Assembly: GCF_000186225.1 (NCBI RefSeq)
Contig: NC_014933.1
Coordinates: forward strand, 124,001 to 188,000
Length of the DNA: 64,000 nucleotides
From: Bacteroides helcogenes P 36-108
GTDB taxonomy: Bacteria > Bacteroidota > Bacteroidia > Bacteroidales > Bacteroidaceae
Direction: 5' to 3'
The position numbers and the translations under genes are program-made. Positions 38,358-48,564 of this stretch are shown here, piece after piece (position 1 is the first letter of the stretch; the number at the start of each line of letters is the position of its first letter). The notes beneath the pieces are model-generated. The model had not been told where the DNA came from, made no database searches, and saw nothing but the letters and a program-made list of their open reading frames with translations.

Positions 38358-40010
38358 TTATTGAACAATCATTATTTTACTGGCTATTGCCTTTCCACCG
38401 GAAACGGAGGCCTTCTGCACACTACCCCGTTTATTACTTCCAATAACTACATGCAAGTATGCATGTGCGCTATACTTACTGCTAAGTTCAGACAGCATAC
38501 CATCACCCGAATAGCCAGCAGGAACGGCAGAAGAAGGATGTAAAAACAGCCCGGTTGCAGAAGATGGATTCACCACCCGTATATTCCAGTTTTTATCAGT
38601 AGATTTAATCAAATCAAACACATAAGAGTCATTATCTTTTTGATTTGATATTATAGGATTCCAGTTAATCTCAACCGGCAAAGAGAGATTATCACATGTC
38701 ATCGTCAAAGTCGTAGTAACAGGGCTATTGCCCGAAGATGTAAAATCACCGGTTATCCGGTATTTATTACCTCCCAAAGCCTGGGCACTCAAGTTAGTAA
38801 GCCAGGTAGCACCAGGAGCCGACAAAACAGGCGAAAGGCCACGATCGGAATACACTGTACAGATTTCTACCCCGGTAGCCGATGTAGTTCCACCTGTTTT
38901 GCCATATAGCTCAAAAACATTATTTGACGAAGCCATCTGATGTTGCCCATCGGCAACAATACATGAAAAGTCTATATCTTCATCCTTCAACTCCACCTTC
39001 AAAGTATTCGAAGGGGCAGAAGCCACTGCTGTTGCCACATCTGCATATCCGGGAGCATTGACACCGACAATGGTAATGATGTAGCGATGGTTGCGTACAA
39101 CATTCAGAGGAGTTCCATTACCATCGGTCATTACTATTTTATAATATCCCAGCTTCTCTTTATATTTACCTTTAAGTATCACTGCCATATAATCAGAGAC
39201 GGTACAATTGCGTTCATAAATATATAAAGAAGGCTCTGCGGCATGCACCCATCCTTTATTATAATCCAAATAGTTACTATCGGTGACCGGATTTGCAGTA
39301 GCAGGCGTACTTACAGCTCCTGTACAATTTGCAGGAGCCAAGAAGCCATAAGACTTTCCTTTATGTACAGTGATGCCTTCAATCACAAAATCGTTTAATC
39401 CGTTACTGCTGCTGCCAGCAGCTTTCTTCACCTGAATACAGGCAGCAGAGCGCAAAAGCTTTACATTATTTGCGGTCGTAATAATATTAATTCCATTATC
39501 CAAGACAAAGCGTCCCCACATAACCAGAGGCATCACATTATTCACTAAAGTGCTTTCTCCATTGTTCACATTCTCAAGTGAAGCTGTATGCAAAGAAGAT
39601 ATAGCCGCTGCTTCTGCCATATTCACATTCAAATCATTAAAGTTCAAACGATCCGTTGCACCATCTGCTGTACGACCATTGGTAACCAAATGAATAATAC
39701 GTTTCTCAGAAGTAGCATTCAATCGCACAGTAAAGGTTACTCCTGTAGCCGTAGCAGTCAACTGATTACCTTCCACCTTCACACGCTCCATAAACTTACC
39801 GTCTTTATTGAATACCAATACATCTACATTCTTGATATCCGTATCTGTATAAGAACGAGTGAAAGCATTTACAGACTCCGGCTGAGGCAATGTCACCGAA
39901 ACGGTGACATCTACCTTGCCATAAAGTGTTTGTTGCTTGTCGCTTTCTTCGTTACTGCACGAAAGAGACAGAAAAGCTATTAGTACATATATAATATATT
40001 GTATTTTCAT
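38358..40010 (-). CDS. Fimbrillin-family (Mfa/FimA-like) lipoprotein
   Basis: This is a 550-residue fimbrillin-like lipoprotein of the Bacteroidales type V pilus system. I start it at the ATG at 40010; an ATG four codons upstream would put extra residues before a good signal peptide. The lipobox is LSLSC (C18). An arginine at R52 (NAFTRSYTDTD) is in the position where type V pilins are cut by a trypsin-like protease before donor-strand polymerisation. A conserved NVDVLVFNKDGKF strand follows, as in FimA N-domains. The C-terminal 180 residues differ from the usual pilin and may be an adhesive tip domain. It is the seventh gene of the operon, so an accessory or tip pilin is more likely than the shaft. 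Confidence 0.82.
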   Translation of the reverse strand: MKIQYIIYVLIAFLSLSCSNEESDKQQTLYGKVDVTVSVTLPQPESVNAFTRSYTDTDIKNVDVLVFNKDGKFMERVKVEGNQLTATATGVTFTVRLNATSEKRIIHLVTNGRTADGATDRLNFNDLNVNMAEAAAISSLHTASLENVNNGESTLVNNVMPLVMWGRFVLDNGINIITTANNVKLLRSAACIQVKKAAGSSSNGLNDFVIEGITVHKGKSYGFLAPANCTGAVSTPATANPVTDSNYLDYNKGWVHAAEPSLYIYERNCTVSDYMAVILKGKYKEKLGYYKIVMTDGNGTPLNVVRNHRYIITIVGVNAPGYADVATAVASAPSNTLKVELKDEDIDFSCIVADGQHQMASSNNVFELYGKTGGTTSATGVEICTVYSDRGLSPVLSAPGATWLTNLSAQALGGNKYRITGDFTSSGNSPVTTTLTMTCDNLSLPVEINWNPIISNQKDNDSYVFDLIKSTDKNWNIRVVNPSSATGLFLHPSSAVPAGYSGDGMLSELSSKYSAHAYLHVVIGSNKRGSVQKASVSGGKAIASKIMIVQ

Positions 40011-40043
40011 ATTATAGCACATTTTTCATCATACACATTAAAG

Positions 40044-42548
40044 TTATTCCTTCTTTCCTCGATAACCATTGGAATAGGTATTGACTACGGTAGGAGTCCA
40101 GTGAGGTTTCGAGGTTTCTTCTACAGGCCTCATAGGAACCTGTATTGAACGAGTTCCAGTCCATACTGTTCCAGTCCAGTTTATCTTTGCAGTATGCTTT
40201 TTACGGTCATACACAATATCACAGATATGATCATATTGATGACTACCAGAAGATACTACTTTAAACACATTCGTAGAAGTATAAACTAACGTTCCACCTT
40301 GATTGACAAAGTTTGTTCCCACATGACTCATTGTACCTCCTAAATAAGCATAGATATTACAAGTCATAGGAATACCACCACCTCTATACCATCCGGCATT
40401 CACTTGTAAAGTTACTGTACGCGGCAACAGTCCCGGTGCATCAGGTGCTACGCCATGCTGTCCCGGATAAGGAGCAGAGTTGATTACCGGTGCATTAAAG
40501 AAAGCCGTTTCTCCTTGCCCACTCTGAGCATCACCACCCCACTGCAACAATGTATTGCTGTTATAATTAACTGTACCAGTCAAACCCCAGCCGACCCATT
40601 TGTCTTGGAATGAATTAACTGAGCTTGTATTATAAGTAATACCATTTACGACAACCGATGTAGGATTTCCTGTAAACCCAACTTTCACATCTACATCATT
40701 CGCACTCCAAACAAATTGTACAACAAAATAATTAAACTCAGGAATACGTACAATTATATCCTGAAGAACCGAAACTTTAACTGTATAATCAGGATCATCA
40801 GCATGTCCAAGGATAATTTCTCCATAACGTTCTTCCTCATTAGGTTCACGATCACAAACAAAAGTAAAGATTCCCGTTGCAGGATTATAATCTGTCTCTG
40901 GTGCGGGATGTATCCAACTTGGTTTGCTAATAATATTCAAATCATGAGTAAGTCCACCATACACTTTTACATTATCTACTGTACATGTGGTGTCAGGGTG
41001 AGTTATAGGCTGCGCAACTTCTATTAAATCATCAACAATACCAATAAATAAATTACTTAAATGAACTGTATCTGTATCAAGAGTCGTCAAATTTTTAAAT
41101 ACAACTTGGTCATCTCCATAATATTCACCATATAATGAATCATCAGCAGTAGAAGTCCTTGTAAAACTAACAGGCGTATCTCCTTTTGTCCCTTGAGAAA
41201 CAGTAGCAGTTGCTTTAGGACTTTGTGCAAGGATTCTCCAATTTCCGCCAACTGAGTGAACGGAGAGAGAAGCAGTAGGATGAGGAGGGCTAAACTGCAA
41301 TTTTTTAGCGCTGACTTTAATAGTTCCCCTATCCGGTCTTTGAGTGACAGGAATCTTCTTCGACACATTATTAGCTTTAATGGTAATGTAGGATTTACGC
41401 GGAGTATTATCTACATAAGTATCCACATTAGCGGTAATTTCAACAGCATTGTTGCCTAACTTTTTCACGGATGTAATCCAATCAGCATCTGCTGCCTTCT
41501 CTACCGTAAAATCCGACGCATTAGTATTTATATGTATCGTATCTTTAAATGCTAATCCTACTTCGGCCTTATCTGTATAAAGCAATGTTTGTGACAAATC
41601 AGCATTCAATGCCTTGTCTTCCCAATCCAGAATATCCGTAGATACATCAAGCTTGCCTCCTAAAAAAATACGCACGAGCAAGGTAGCATTTACACGCGGT
41701 ACACGAGGAATCACCACATCTGTCTTTTGGAAACGGGTTCCTCCTTCACAAGCCAAATCTACACTCAATTTCAAATGGCTTGTAGTAGTATCAACAGGAG
41801 AGGTACTCAAATAATCACTTCCCTTGTGTGCAGGAATAATGAAACTTAAAGCATCACTATATTGATGTCCGCTTTGTGAGGTATTATTATGTACAGTCAA
41901 AGTACCCGTCATAGGATCCGTACTTACAGTCGGATTGTTCTTGTCAGGGTACAATCCACCCTCCCAGTTAAGAGTTGTAGGCACATTCGTCAACTTCAAT
42001 GTATGGGTTCCATTCACGTCCAATCCTCCTGCATCAGCTATCTCTACTTTTACCAAAGCGGCATTGCGAGCTAACAAAGCTGTTTCAGTAGCTGTATTTG
42101 CCTGATTTGCAATAACCCGTTGCCCGGCAAGATAAGCGGTACGCAACTCCGGCATAGATGGCAGAATTCCACCTGAAGAATGTGTCTCCCACATTTTCAA
42201 AGCTGAACGTGCCTGTCCGCGAACAGGCTGAATCACTTGCCCACTTATATCCGTATCGGCACTAACCAACATAAAATCCCATTTTCCTGCAGCAACAGAC
42301 ATTGTAAGACGATCTGCGCCATAAGTTATATCAGGAACCTTCTGTCTGAATTTTCCTGCATCAGCCCCCTCTCCATCGAAAAGATAGACTTGAGTGTTAT
42401 TGATAATATTTCCCAAAGACTTTGTCATCACAAATGTCAAGGCAGGATTACCGTTCGTTGTGTTCGGAGTTTCCTTGTCATCTGTACAGGCAAATATCAG
42501 AAGAGGCAACAGATATGCTAATAATATATTTACTTTTTTTCCTGTCAT
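40044..42548 (-). CDS. Large fimbrial lipoprotein with FimB/Mfa2-like N-part and BACON-like repeats
   Basis: This 834-residue lipoprotein has lipobox LLIFAC (C21). The N-terminal 300 residues resemble Mfa2/FimB-type fimbrial subunits (NNTQVYLFDGEGADAGKF, KWDFMLVSADTD, then a second beta domain ending LGGKLDVSTDILDWED). The middle (about 320-600) looks like BACON/immunoglobulin-like repeats (DFTVEKAADADWITSVKKLG with RKSYITIKANNVSKKIPVTQ, and EERYGEIILGHADDPDYTVK). The last 230 residues are rich in Gly, Asn, Trp and Tyr and are of unknown fold. BACON domains are linked to binding carbohydrate or mucin in Bacteroidetes, so this may be the pilus tip adhesin. It lies 82 bp after the Calx-beta-like gene, with a hairpin between. 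Confidence 0.75.
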   Translation of the reverse strand: MTGKKVNILLAYLLPLLIFACTDDKETPNTTNGNPALTFVMTKSLGNIINNTQVYLFDGEGADAGKFRQKVPDITYGADRLTMSVAAGKWDFMLVSADTDISGQVIQPVRGQARSALKMWETHSSGGILPSMPELRTAYLAGQRVIANQANTATETALLARNAALVKVEIADAGGLDVNGTHTLKLTNVPTTLNWEGGLYPDKNNPTVSTDPMTGTLTVHNNTSQSGHQYSDALSFIIPAHKGSDYLSTSPVDTTTSHLKLSVDLACEGGTRFQKTDVVIPRVPRVNATLLVRIFLGGKLDVSTDILDWEDKALNADLSQTLLYTDKAEVGLAFKDTIHINTNASDFTVEKAADADWITSVKKLGNNAVEITANVDTYVDNTPRKSYITIKANNVSKKIPVTQRPDRGTIKVSAKKLQFSPPHPTASLSVHSVGGNWRILAQSPKATATVSQGTKGDTPVSFTRTSTADDSLYGEYYGDDQVVFKNLTTLDTDTVHLSNLFIGIVDDLIEVAQPITHPDTTCTVDNVKVYGGLTHDLNIISKPSWIHPAPETDYNPATGIFTFVCDREPNEEERYGEIILGHADDPDYTVKVSVLQDIIVRIPEFNYFVVQFVWSANDVDVKVGFTGNPTSVVVNGITYNTSSVNSFQDKWVGWGLTGTVNYNSNTLLQWGGDAQSGQGETAFFNAPVINSAPYPGQHGVAPDAPGLLPRTVTLQVNAGWYRGGGIPMTCNIYAYLGGTMSHVGTNFVNQGGTLVYTSTNVFKVVSSGSHQYDHICDIVYDRKKHTAKINWTGTVWTGTRSIQVPMRPVEETSKPHWTPTVVNTYSNGYRGKKE

Positions 42549-42581
42549 AGTTTTCCTTTTTCAGCCATTATTTCAAAGAGA

Positions 42582-42616
42582 ATAAGAATATCCCGCAAAT
42601 CACAAGATATTCTTAT
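42582..42616 (-). other. Intercistronic hairpin in the pilus operon
   Basis: A perfect 11-bp stem (42582-42592 with 42606-42616) with a 13-nt loop lies between the Calx-beta-like gene and the next fimbrial gene. There is no U-run, so it may stabilise or partly attenuate the message rather than terminate it. Confidence 0.45.
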
Positions 42617-42630
42617 CTCAAAGGAATATG

Positions 42631-45093
42631 TTATTTCCGGATTGTAAATTCTGCTGTGCTTTCCTCTGCCGATACACTTATAGGTTGTGCACCGATAGGC
42701 TGATTCACAGACTTGATCTTCAGTTTTACTTGTTTCTCCGCATTATCCATGCTATACAATACCACACCATTTACATTAGCCGAGCTATGGTTGCCGTCAC
42801 CACTTATGCGAAGATCATGCAAGTTTGTGAAAACAAAATCTTTACCTTCTTTTGCCGTAGCATCGGGAAGCGCAACACAATTCACTATAATATCACTGCC
42901 AGTGGCATTGGTCAGCAATGCCCCATCTGAGGCACGCAACAGGGAGACGGTGAAGAATCCGGATACTACGTTATTATTTACTCTGTGATCGCCAAGCGAA
43001 GTAATAGCCAAACGCGCAGGCTGGTCAGCAACTATGCCGCTACAACTCAATAATTCGCCATCAAATGAAACATTAGAACCACTCAGGCTGTGTACTTTAT
43101 TGAAGTTCACCACCACAGTCTTGGGAAGTTCATAACGGGTATCTTCCAAAGTTTTGACACTGAATGAAGATTTCCGAGAGCCATTGGCAAAAACGACCCT
43201 TGGAGTCAGCCCCATATCAAAATCAAGCGCATCGGCTGTACCTTCTCCATAAGTACCATCCACTATAATATTAGCACCGGTTGCATTTGTCAAAGCAGTA
43301 CCATCGGTTTTGAACAGGCCCAGTTCATACAGAATATCTTTTGCACCTTCTTCGCCACGCTCTGTGCGTACTAACTTCACAACTGCCTGCTGATCTTCAA
43401 TGAGCGCCTTTCCAACGGGTTTCACTAAATAACTCTGTTGCACGTCAGAAAGAAGCAACTCGAAGGTTTTTACTCCCTCTATCAAATCATTCGCTTTCAC
43501 CGGCACTTCTATTTCTTGTTTCACCAAATAGCGGTCGGCCGTTCCACGCGAAGGAGTAAACGATAACTTACCTTTCACCGGCGTGAAATTATTCGCAGTA
43601 GTAGCCGATACTTCACGAGTAGCATATCCTACATTAACCGGAATAGGTGCTCCTTCCTTTGTCGTAGAATAACCGGTTAATGTCACTGTAAATACAGCAG
43701 TGGCAGTTCCGTTTACAGGCTTAGTTATCTTCAGATCCGAAACATAAAGTCCATGCCCCAGTTTAACCAAACGGCTTCCATTACCTAAGAAAAGCAGTTC
43801 ACCGGATGCTGCTGTTAATGCCTGACGGAAAACAGTCGGTTTATTATCTGTAACATAACGGTCAAACTCTTTTTCACCAGCAGCAGAATACATACAAACC
43901 CTGCCTTCATCCGATGAGAGTAGAAGAACCTCACCGTTATTCGTCACTTTAATCTTGTCAAAATTTCCTTCAACAGTACGGTCAAACTCGGCCTTTCCGG
44001 TCGGTTGGATACGCACAAATGTCCCTCGACGTGTATTCATGTCATAAGTGGTAACCACCGACTCACCGGTATTCTGGTTCATCCCCACTCCTCTGACGCT
44101 ACCATTGGATGAACCGGAATACAAAGCTGTTCCGTCATTACGCAGTAGAGCATAATAGCCTTTAGTTCCACTTCCTCCTACCAGCACATTTCCGTTACGG
44201 GCTACCAAAAGATGCTTTAATGACGCATTTCCGTCATTAGCAGGTATCAGCGTCTTCCCAAAAACAATATCACCTTCCGGACGGATCTTATAAATAATAC
44301 CTCCTTCCAACTGTGAGTTACCGATAATAATAACCGAGCCGTCATTGATATTCGCACTCAATCCGGTTACCGTATATTTCTTTGCTGGAATAACTGTCAT
44401 ATAATAAGGCTTTCCCTTGTCATCTAATCTGACTACGACAGTCTGTTCTTTATCTCTGTCACCAGAGAAGGCCGCACAAACATACTCTGTGGTATTACCC
44501 AATACGGCAAACTGATCACAATAACCGCTATCGACATTCTTATATTGATAAATGACCTTACCTGATTTATCAGTCTTCAGAAGTATTCCCTGACGTTCAC
44601 TTGTTCCTTTGGGCTCGGTTCCAGACAAAAGAAGTGATCCACTACGCAATAAAGCTCCTTTCAGAAAATCGCTACCCTGAGCTCCGGCATAAATATTGTT
44701 CACAAGCTGTCCGCTACGGTTCACTATAATCGCCCGTCCACTCAAAGTAACACGGTCTTTTCTGTTTTTAGTATTCTGCACAGCAGACTGACCGACAATC
44801 AAGATGCAATCGTTGTCCAATCCCGTAACTTCGTTTACCTTCGTAAATCCAATCAGTGGCAACGAGAAAACAACCTCACCTTCTCGCCCCACCCATGTCA
44901 GGTTGTACTTTTGCCCTTCTTTACCTATCATAGCCACTTCATCACCGGACAGTGGGCAAATCTGCTGTATCTGATTTTTATCACCATACTTTTTATCAAA
45001 AACCACCGGCATATATTGGGCTCTTACCTGCGAACAGATCATGGTAATCAGCAGGAGTAATAACCACACTCTATGAATTCTTGTCTTCTTCAT
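42631..45093 (-). CDS. Secreted propeller protein with duplicated Calx-beta-like domains
   Basis: I recognise domains but no named family. The 820-residue protein has a signal peptide (MKKTRIHRVWLLLLLITMICSQVRA) without a lipobox. Residues about 28-460 form repeated four-stranded units (ILKTDKSGKVIYQYKNVDSG, GGIIYKIRPEGDIVFGKTLI, TFVRIQPTGKAEFDRTVEGN), which look like a beta-propeller. The C-terminal 360 residues are three Calx-beta-like modules. The last two share DGTALTNATGANIIVDG and DGALLTNATGSDIIVNC at equivalent points, showing internal duplication. No type IX secretion signal is visible at the C-terminus. It lies between the OmpA-like protein and the large fimbrial lipoprotein and could be a surface or stalk component. 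Confidence 0.7.
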   Translation of the reverse strand: MKKTRIHRVWLLLLLITMICSQVRAQYMPVVFDKKYGDKNQIQQICPLSGDEVAMIGKEGQKYNLTWVGREGEVVFSLPLIGFTKVNEVTGLDNDCILIVGQSAVQNTKNRKDRVTLSGRAIIVNRSGQLVNNIYAGAQGSDFLKGALLRSGSLLLSGTEPKGTSERQGILLKTDKSGKVIYQYKNVDSGYCDQFAVLGNTTEYVCAAFSGDRDKEQTVVVRLDDKGKPYYMTVIPAKKYTVTGLSANINDGSVIIIGNSQLEGGIIYKIRPEGDIVFGKTLIPANDGNASLKHLLVARNGNVLVGGSGTKGYYALLRNDGTALYSGSSNGSVRGVGMNQNTGESVVTTYDMNTRRGTFVRIQPTGKAEFDRTVEGNFDKIKVTNNGEVLLLSSDEGRVCMYSAAGEKEFDRYVTDNKPTVFRQALTAASGELLFLGNGSRLVKLGHGLYVSDLKITKPVNGTATAVFTVTLTGYSTTKEGAPIPVNVGYATREVSATTANNFTPVKGKLSFTPSRGTADRYLVKQEIEVPVKANDLIEGVKTFELLLSDVQQSYLVKPVGKALIEDQQAVVKLVRTERGEEGAKDILYELGLFKTDGTALTNATGANIIVDGTYGEGTADALDFDMGLTPRVVFANGSRKSSFSVKTLEDTRYELPKTVVVNFNKVHSLSGSNVSFDGELLSCSGIVADQPARLAITSLGDHRVNNNVVSGFFTVSLLRASDGALLTNATGSDIIVNCVALPDATAKEGKDFVFTNLHDLRISGDGNHSSANVNGVVLYSMDNAEKQVKLKIKSVNQPIGAQPISVSAEESTAEFTIRK

Positions 45094-45117
45094 ATTATCG
45101 TTACTTTTATTATATTT

Positions 45118-46968
45118 CTACCTCTTATTATATATTTCCACGCGTCTTGCCCGACGATTAACTTGTATCCAGTCAATGCCTCCTTCCGGCCAGCGATAGC
45201 TCTCAACTTCTTCTTTCACTTCTTCCGGAGAAAGTTTTATCCTGCCATGGGCTTGTATGTTAAAATTCACATCTATGCCGCGAGCACGCAGGAAATCAGC
45301 TACTTGTTCAGCCCTGCGTTCCGATAATCTATAGTTATAACTGTCACTACCTATCTCATCGGCAAAACCATCAAACCTCAGCTCTGAGAAATCGTAAGTA
45401 CCCATCTCATCTACAAAACGTTCCAAGCGTTGGACAGACTCAGGGGTCAATGCATCCGAATCAAAATCAAAATAAAGAGTCATCAGCAAACCTTCCGGTG
45501 CATATTGCTTTAATGTAATGGTTTCCGGACGAACGTTTTCAGTAGTTCCATTCAACAATAATGCTCCTCCTAAAATTGCATTCTCCTCACTCATGCCGTA
45601 GAAAGGTTTTCCATGTTGAGTGCCCAAATCTTCCACTGTACGCAAATAATAGATATCATCTCTGGACTCCATTTCACGATCAGATACAAAATAAGCAGTC
45701 CGTAAGTCAAGCGGACACATATAATAATCATTGAAAACAGAATTTACCGGATAAGGGAAATGATTAATACCACCCGGAACTACCCCGTCCTTATCAAAAA
45801 AGACACTGAACAAATCGTATCCACCAAATCCCGGCAATCCATTAGAGGAGAAAATAAGGCGTCCTTTATAAACAACAGGAAAAATTTCATCACCTTCCGT
45901 ATTAACCTGAGGTCCTAAATTTTGAGGAGTTCCCCATGTTTGATTTTCTTCATTCCAATGAGTGATATACAAATCAAAACCACCATAACCTCCCGGCATA
46001 TCCGAAGTGAACAATAATGATTTGCCATCATTCAAGAGGTATGGATGGGCATATGAAGCCATAGACTCCTGGGGAAAGACAGGAGCGTATTTGGTAAATC
46101 TCTTCTTATTATTTTTCAGTATAGAATAGAAAAGTTTTGTACGAAACGGACGGAATTTCTTATCAGCCATTTCTACCGTTGTTTTCTTTTTATCATACTC
46201 TATGACAGTAGCTACCATTGTACGCATATCCGGTGAAAAAGCTACCGGTCCATTCTGTAAATCTGCCGGAATCTTGCGGAAATAATCGTAATATTTCGGT
46301 GGTTTACGAAAAGCTGTTTCCGGATTATCAGTTTCATTCAACACATAATAATGGGTGCGGTGAAAAAACAACTTTCCTGGATCATTGAAATTGCTGTAAC
46401 TAATAGCATAAAAAGGTTGTTCACCATAATTGCCAATCCAAAATTCGGAATTGTCCGTATTCAAAGACAACCGTTTAGCCGAAAATCCCGGATCTTCTTG
46501 TACAGAATGTTGCATAGCAAGTGCCTCCAATGTATTCTGATATCGCTGATATCGGCTATACACATCTTTATAGGCATTATCCAAACAGATAGCTTCTGCC
46601 TGACGAGCTTGCCCTTGAAAGCGCAGAGCATCTATGTATTCACAGACATCATCCACTCCGAGCAAATCCGGGCGTAACTCCATCGCTTTACTATAATGTT
46701 CGGATGCGCGGGCGTATTCCCTAACCATAAAGTATAAGCGTGCTATCTTCAGATGAAGCGCAGCCCGAGATTCAATGTTCTCCTCACGTTTAATAGCTGT
46801 CTCATACTGAGTCATCGCTTTATCAAATTTCTGTCTGATAAAATTACGATCTGCCCGTCGTTCTACCCGTCCTATTTTCCGTTCCTGCGCAAAAGAAGGC
46901 GTACCCCCTTCCATTAAGAAAAGGAATGCAGCAGCAGACAGGAGAATTTGTAACTTCTTCTTTCTCAT
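45118..46968 (-). CDS. OmpA-family protein with TPR and PD40 propeller domains
   Basis: This 616-residue envelope protein joins three modules: a TPR-like N-part (about 30-150, ALHLKIARLYFMVREYARAS), a PD40/WD40-like propeller (about 250-420, SLLFTSDMPGGYGGFDLYIT and LIFSSNGLPGFGGYDLFSVF), and a C-terminal OmpA domain. The OmpA domain binds peptidoglycan (YFDFDSDALTPESVQRLERF, FDGFADEIGSDSYNYRLSER). I use the ATG at 46968; the upstream alternative is a TTG. The same architecture is known from Porphyromonas envelope proteins tied to secretion or surface assembly. In this operon it probably anchors pilus components to the cell wall, 25 bp before the Calx-beta-like gene. Confidence 0.85.
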   Translation of the reverse strand: MRKKKLQILLSAAAFLFLMEGGTPSFAQERKIGRVERRADRNFIRQKFDKAMTQYETAIKREENIESRAALHLKIARLYFMVREYARASEHYSKAMELRPDLLGVDDVCEYIDALRFQGQARQAEAICLDNAYKDVYSRYQRYQNTLEALAMQHSVQEDPGFSAKRLSLNTDNSEFWIGNYGEQPFYAISYSNFNDPGKLFFHRTHYYVLNETDNPETAFRKPPKYYDYFRKIPADLQNGPVAFSPDMRTMVATVIEYDKKKTTVEMADKKFRPFRTKLFYSILKNNKKRFTKYAPVFPQESMASYAHPYLLNDGKSLLFTSDMPGGYGGFDLYITHWNEENQTWGTPQNLGPQVNTEGDEIFPVVYKGRLIFSSNGLPGFGGYDLFSVFFDKDGVVPGGINHFPYPVNSVFNDYYMCPLDLRTAYFVSDREMESRDDIYYLRTVEDLGTQHGKPFYGMSEENAILGGALLLNGTTENVRPETITLKQYAPEGLLMTLYFDFDSDALTPESVQRLERFVDEMGTYDFSELRFDGFADEIGSDSYNYRLSERRAEQVADFLRARGIDVNFNIQAHGRIKLSPEEVKEEVESYRWPEGGIDWIQVNRRARRVEIYNKR

Positions 46969-46993
46969 TTTCAGCAACTTTTTATCAGTAACA

Positions 46994-47590
46994 TTAGCGG
47001 AATATATTATAAGTAAGGTTTATGCCAAACTTTGTCGGTCCAATCCAAGCTTTTGTCTTTTTCCGTTCTAAAGGGAAGTCCACATATTCTCCTCCCAAAT
47101 AAAACTTATCATATTGAAGGTGGGCATATCCTATACCGATATTCAAATCTAACCCCCAACGAGAATTGAAAGCAAATTTATACCCGGTAGAGATACCTCC
47201 TGACACTCCCCAACCCTTACGGCGGAAACTTTGTAACGGATCATTGTGTTCTAACAAACCTATGTTGAAGTTGCCATACATGGCATATGGACCAATATAA
47301 AAGCCATCCCATGAGTCATTAGTATAAAAGTTACGTGGATTTATGTAATAACGTACCTCCGCCGTAGCTTGAAGAGCACGAAAAACCTCTTCATGCTTTT
47401 TAAACAAGTACGGCAACCATGACACTTCTCCATTCACAGTAATTTGTCTGGTCAACGTATATTCAAAACCAACATTAGGTGATCCTGTCAACCATAAAGG
47501 AATATTAATCTTGACACTTTGTGCCTGTACTCCGCCGATAAAACAAAGCAAGACGGTAAGACTTAAAATATGTCGTATAACTGGTTTCAT
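46994..47590 (-). CDS. DUF3575-type outer-membrane beta-barrel protein
   Basis: This is a 198-residue protein with a signal peptide (MKPVIRHILSLTVLLCFIGGVQAQ), which fixes the start at 47590; a longer frame would overlap the upstream gene. The mature part is a run of amphipathic beta strands with aromatic girdles (NVGFEYTLTRQITVNGEVSW, EVRYYINPRNFY, GWGVSGGISTGYKFAFNSRW), ending in a Phe-containing strand as expected of a small outer-membrane barrel. It matches the DUF3575 family that often accompanies Mfa/Fim fimbrial genes. It lies between the FimB/Mfa2-like anchor and the OmpA-like gene and may help pilus biogenesis. Confidence 0.85.
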   Translation of the reverse strand: MKPVIRHILSLTVLLCFIGGVQAQSVKINIPLWLTGSPNVGFEYTLTRQITVNGEVSWLPYLFKKHEEVFRALQATAEVRYYINPRNFYTNDSWDGFYIGPYAMYGNFNIGLLEHNDPLQSFRRKGWGVSGGISTGYKFAFNSRWGLDLNIGIGYAHLQYDKFYLGGEYVDFPLERKKTKAWIGPTKFGINLTYNIFR

Positions 47591-47619
47591 GATTCTTCTC
47601 TTTTTTATTTTAATATATA

Positions 47620-48528
47620 TCATTCCAAGTCTGTATCTCCACCCTCTATATCTTCATTCCATCCTACAATTGATATTTTAATAACAGTGTAAGAGTCTAT
47701 TTCAATAATGATGCGCCGACCATACAGCAATCTCATCGGCATTCCGGTATTTTTGTCTTTCACTTCAACCGGCAAATTATTAATGACAGCACCGTCATCT
47801 CCAAGGAATGTATAGTTCAACCTCATAGGTTCTCCTTCTAAAGAAGGCAAGTAACGGTGATCGACCTCTAATATTCCGGCACTTTCCTGCACAGGCAGTT
47901 CGCCTAAATGGTACACTCGGTCATCCGAAGTCAATCGTGAAGTCAAAGTATCATTTTTGAGATACTGCATAACCGATGCTCCTTCTGCCAATAATTGTAC
48001 TTTCTTTATGCGCGACACATCACCGGGAAAGTTTTTGAAACGCACAGTAATACGACCTGTATAACGCTCCAAATGCGCAGTATCAGTTTTTAAGATACCC
48101 GGATGAACAATAACAGGTACAAACTTCTGAAATAGCATATCCGAAGGCTGTACATAATGGTGTTGTCCGGAAGAACTGCTTTTCAAAACAAAAGCAGAAT
48201 TTTCCAAATGCTGTTCATCTACAAATGAGATGCTATCCGTATTGGTATAGCAATACACTTTGTACTCACCTGGTTGTAACTTAAAACCAAATAAGCCCAT
48301 TGCCATACGGGGATTTTCATCCCAAGGAGAAGTTGCATAACGTGTACCTACCAATACTCCGGCATTGTTATAAACCAATACACGACAATCACTGACTGTT
48401 TTATTCAGGACCTCAGGCACAAAGACCTGATAATTAGTTTCATCTTCAAAATAGTCATATGTACATGAAGTCAAAAACAAAGCCGTTACACCAATAAATA
48501 ACACTATGAGAAGTCTGTTTTTTCTCAT
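47620..48528 (-). CDS. FimB/Mfa2-family pilus anchor lipoprotein
   Basis: This is a 302-residue lipoprotein (lipobox FLTSC, C22) of the FimB/Mfa2 family. These proteins cap the base of type V pili, fix them to the outer membrane and set their length. The two beta-sandwich domains typical of the family are suggested by SDCRVLVYNNAGVLVGTRYA, GFKLQPGEYKVYCYTNTD and, in the second half, YTGRITVRFKNFPGDVSRIK. The protein ends in a long acidic strand (VIKISIVGWNEDIEGG). It follows the major pilin by 91 bp, with a hairpin between that may lower its expression relative to the pilin. Confidence 0.85.
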   Translation of the reverse strand: MRKNRLLIVLFIGVTALFLTSCTYDYFEDETNYQVFVPEVLNKTVSDCRVLVYNNAGVLVGTRYATSPWDENPRMAMGLFGFKLQPGEYKVYCYTNTDSISFVDEQHLENSAFVLKSSSSGQHHYVQPSDMLFQKFVPVIVHPGILKTDTAHLERYTGRITVRFKNFPGDVSRIKKVQLLAEGASVMQYLKNDTLTSRLTSDDRVYHLGELPVQESAGILEVDHRYLPSLEGEPMRLNYTFLGDDGAVINNLPVEVKDKNTGMPMRLLYGRRIIIEIDSYTVIKISIVGWNEDIEGGDTDLE

Positions 48529-48564
48529 ATTCTATAGTTTATTTTATCACAAGCGGACCATAGA

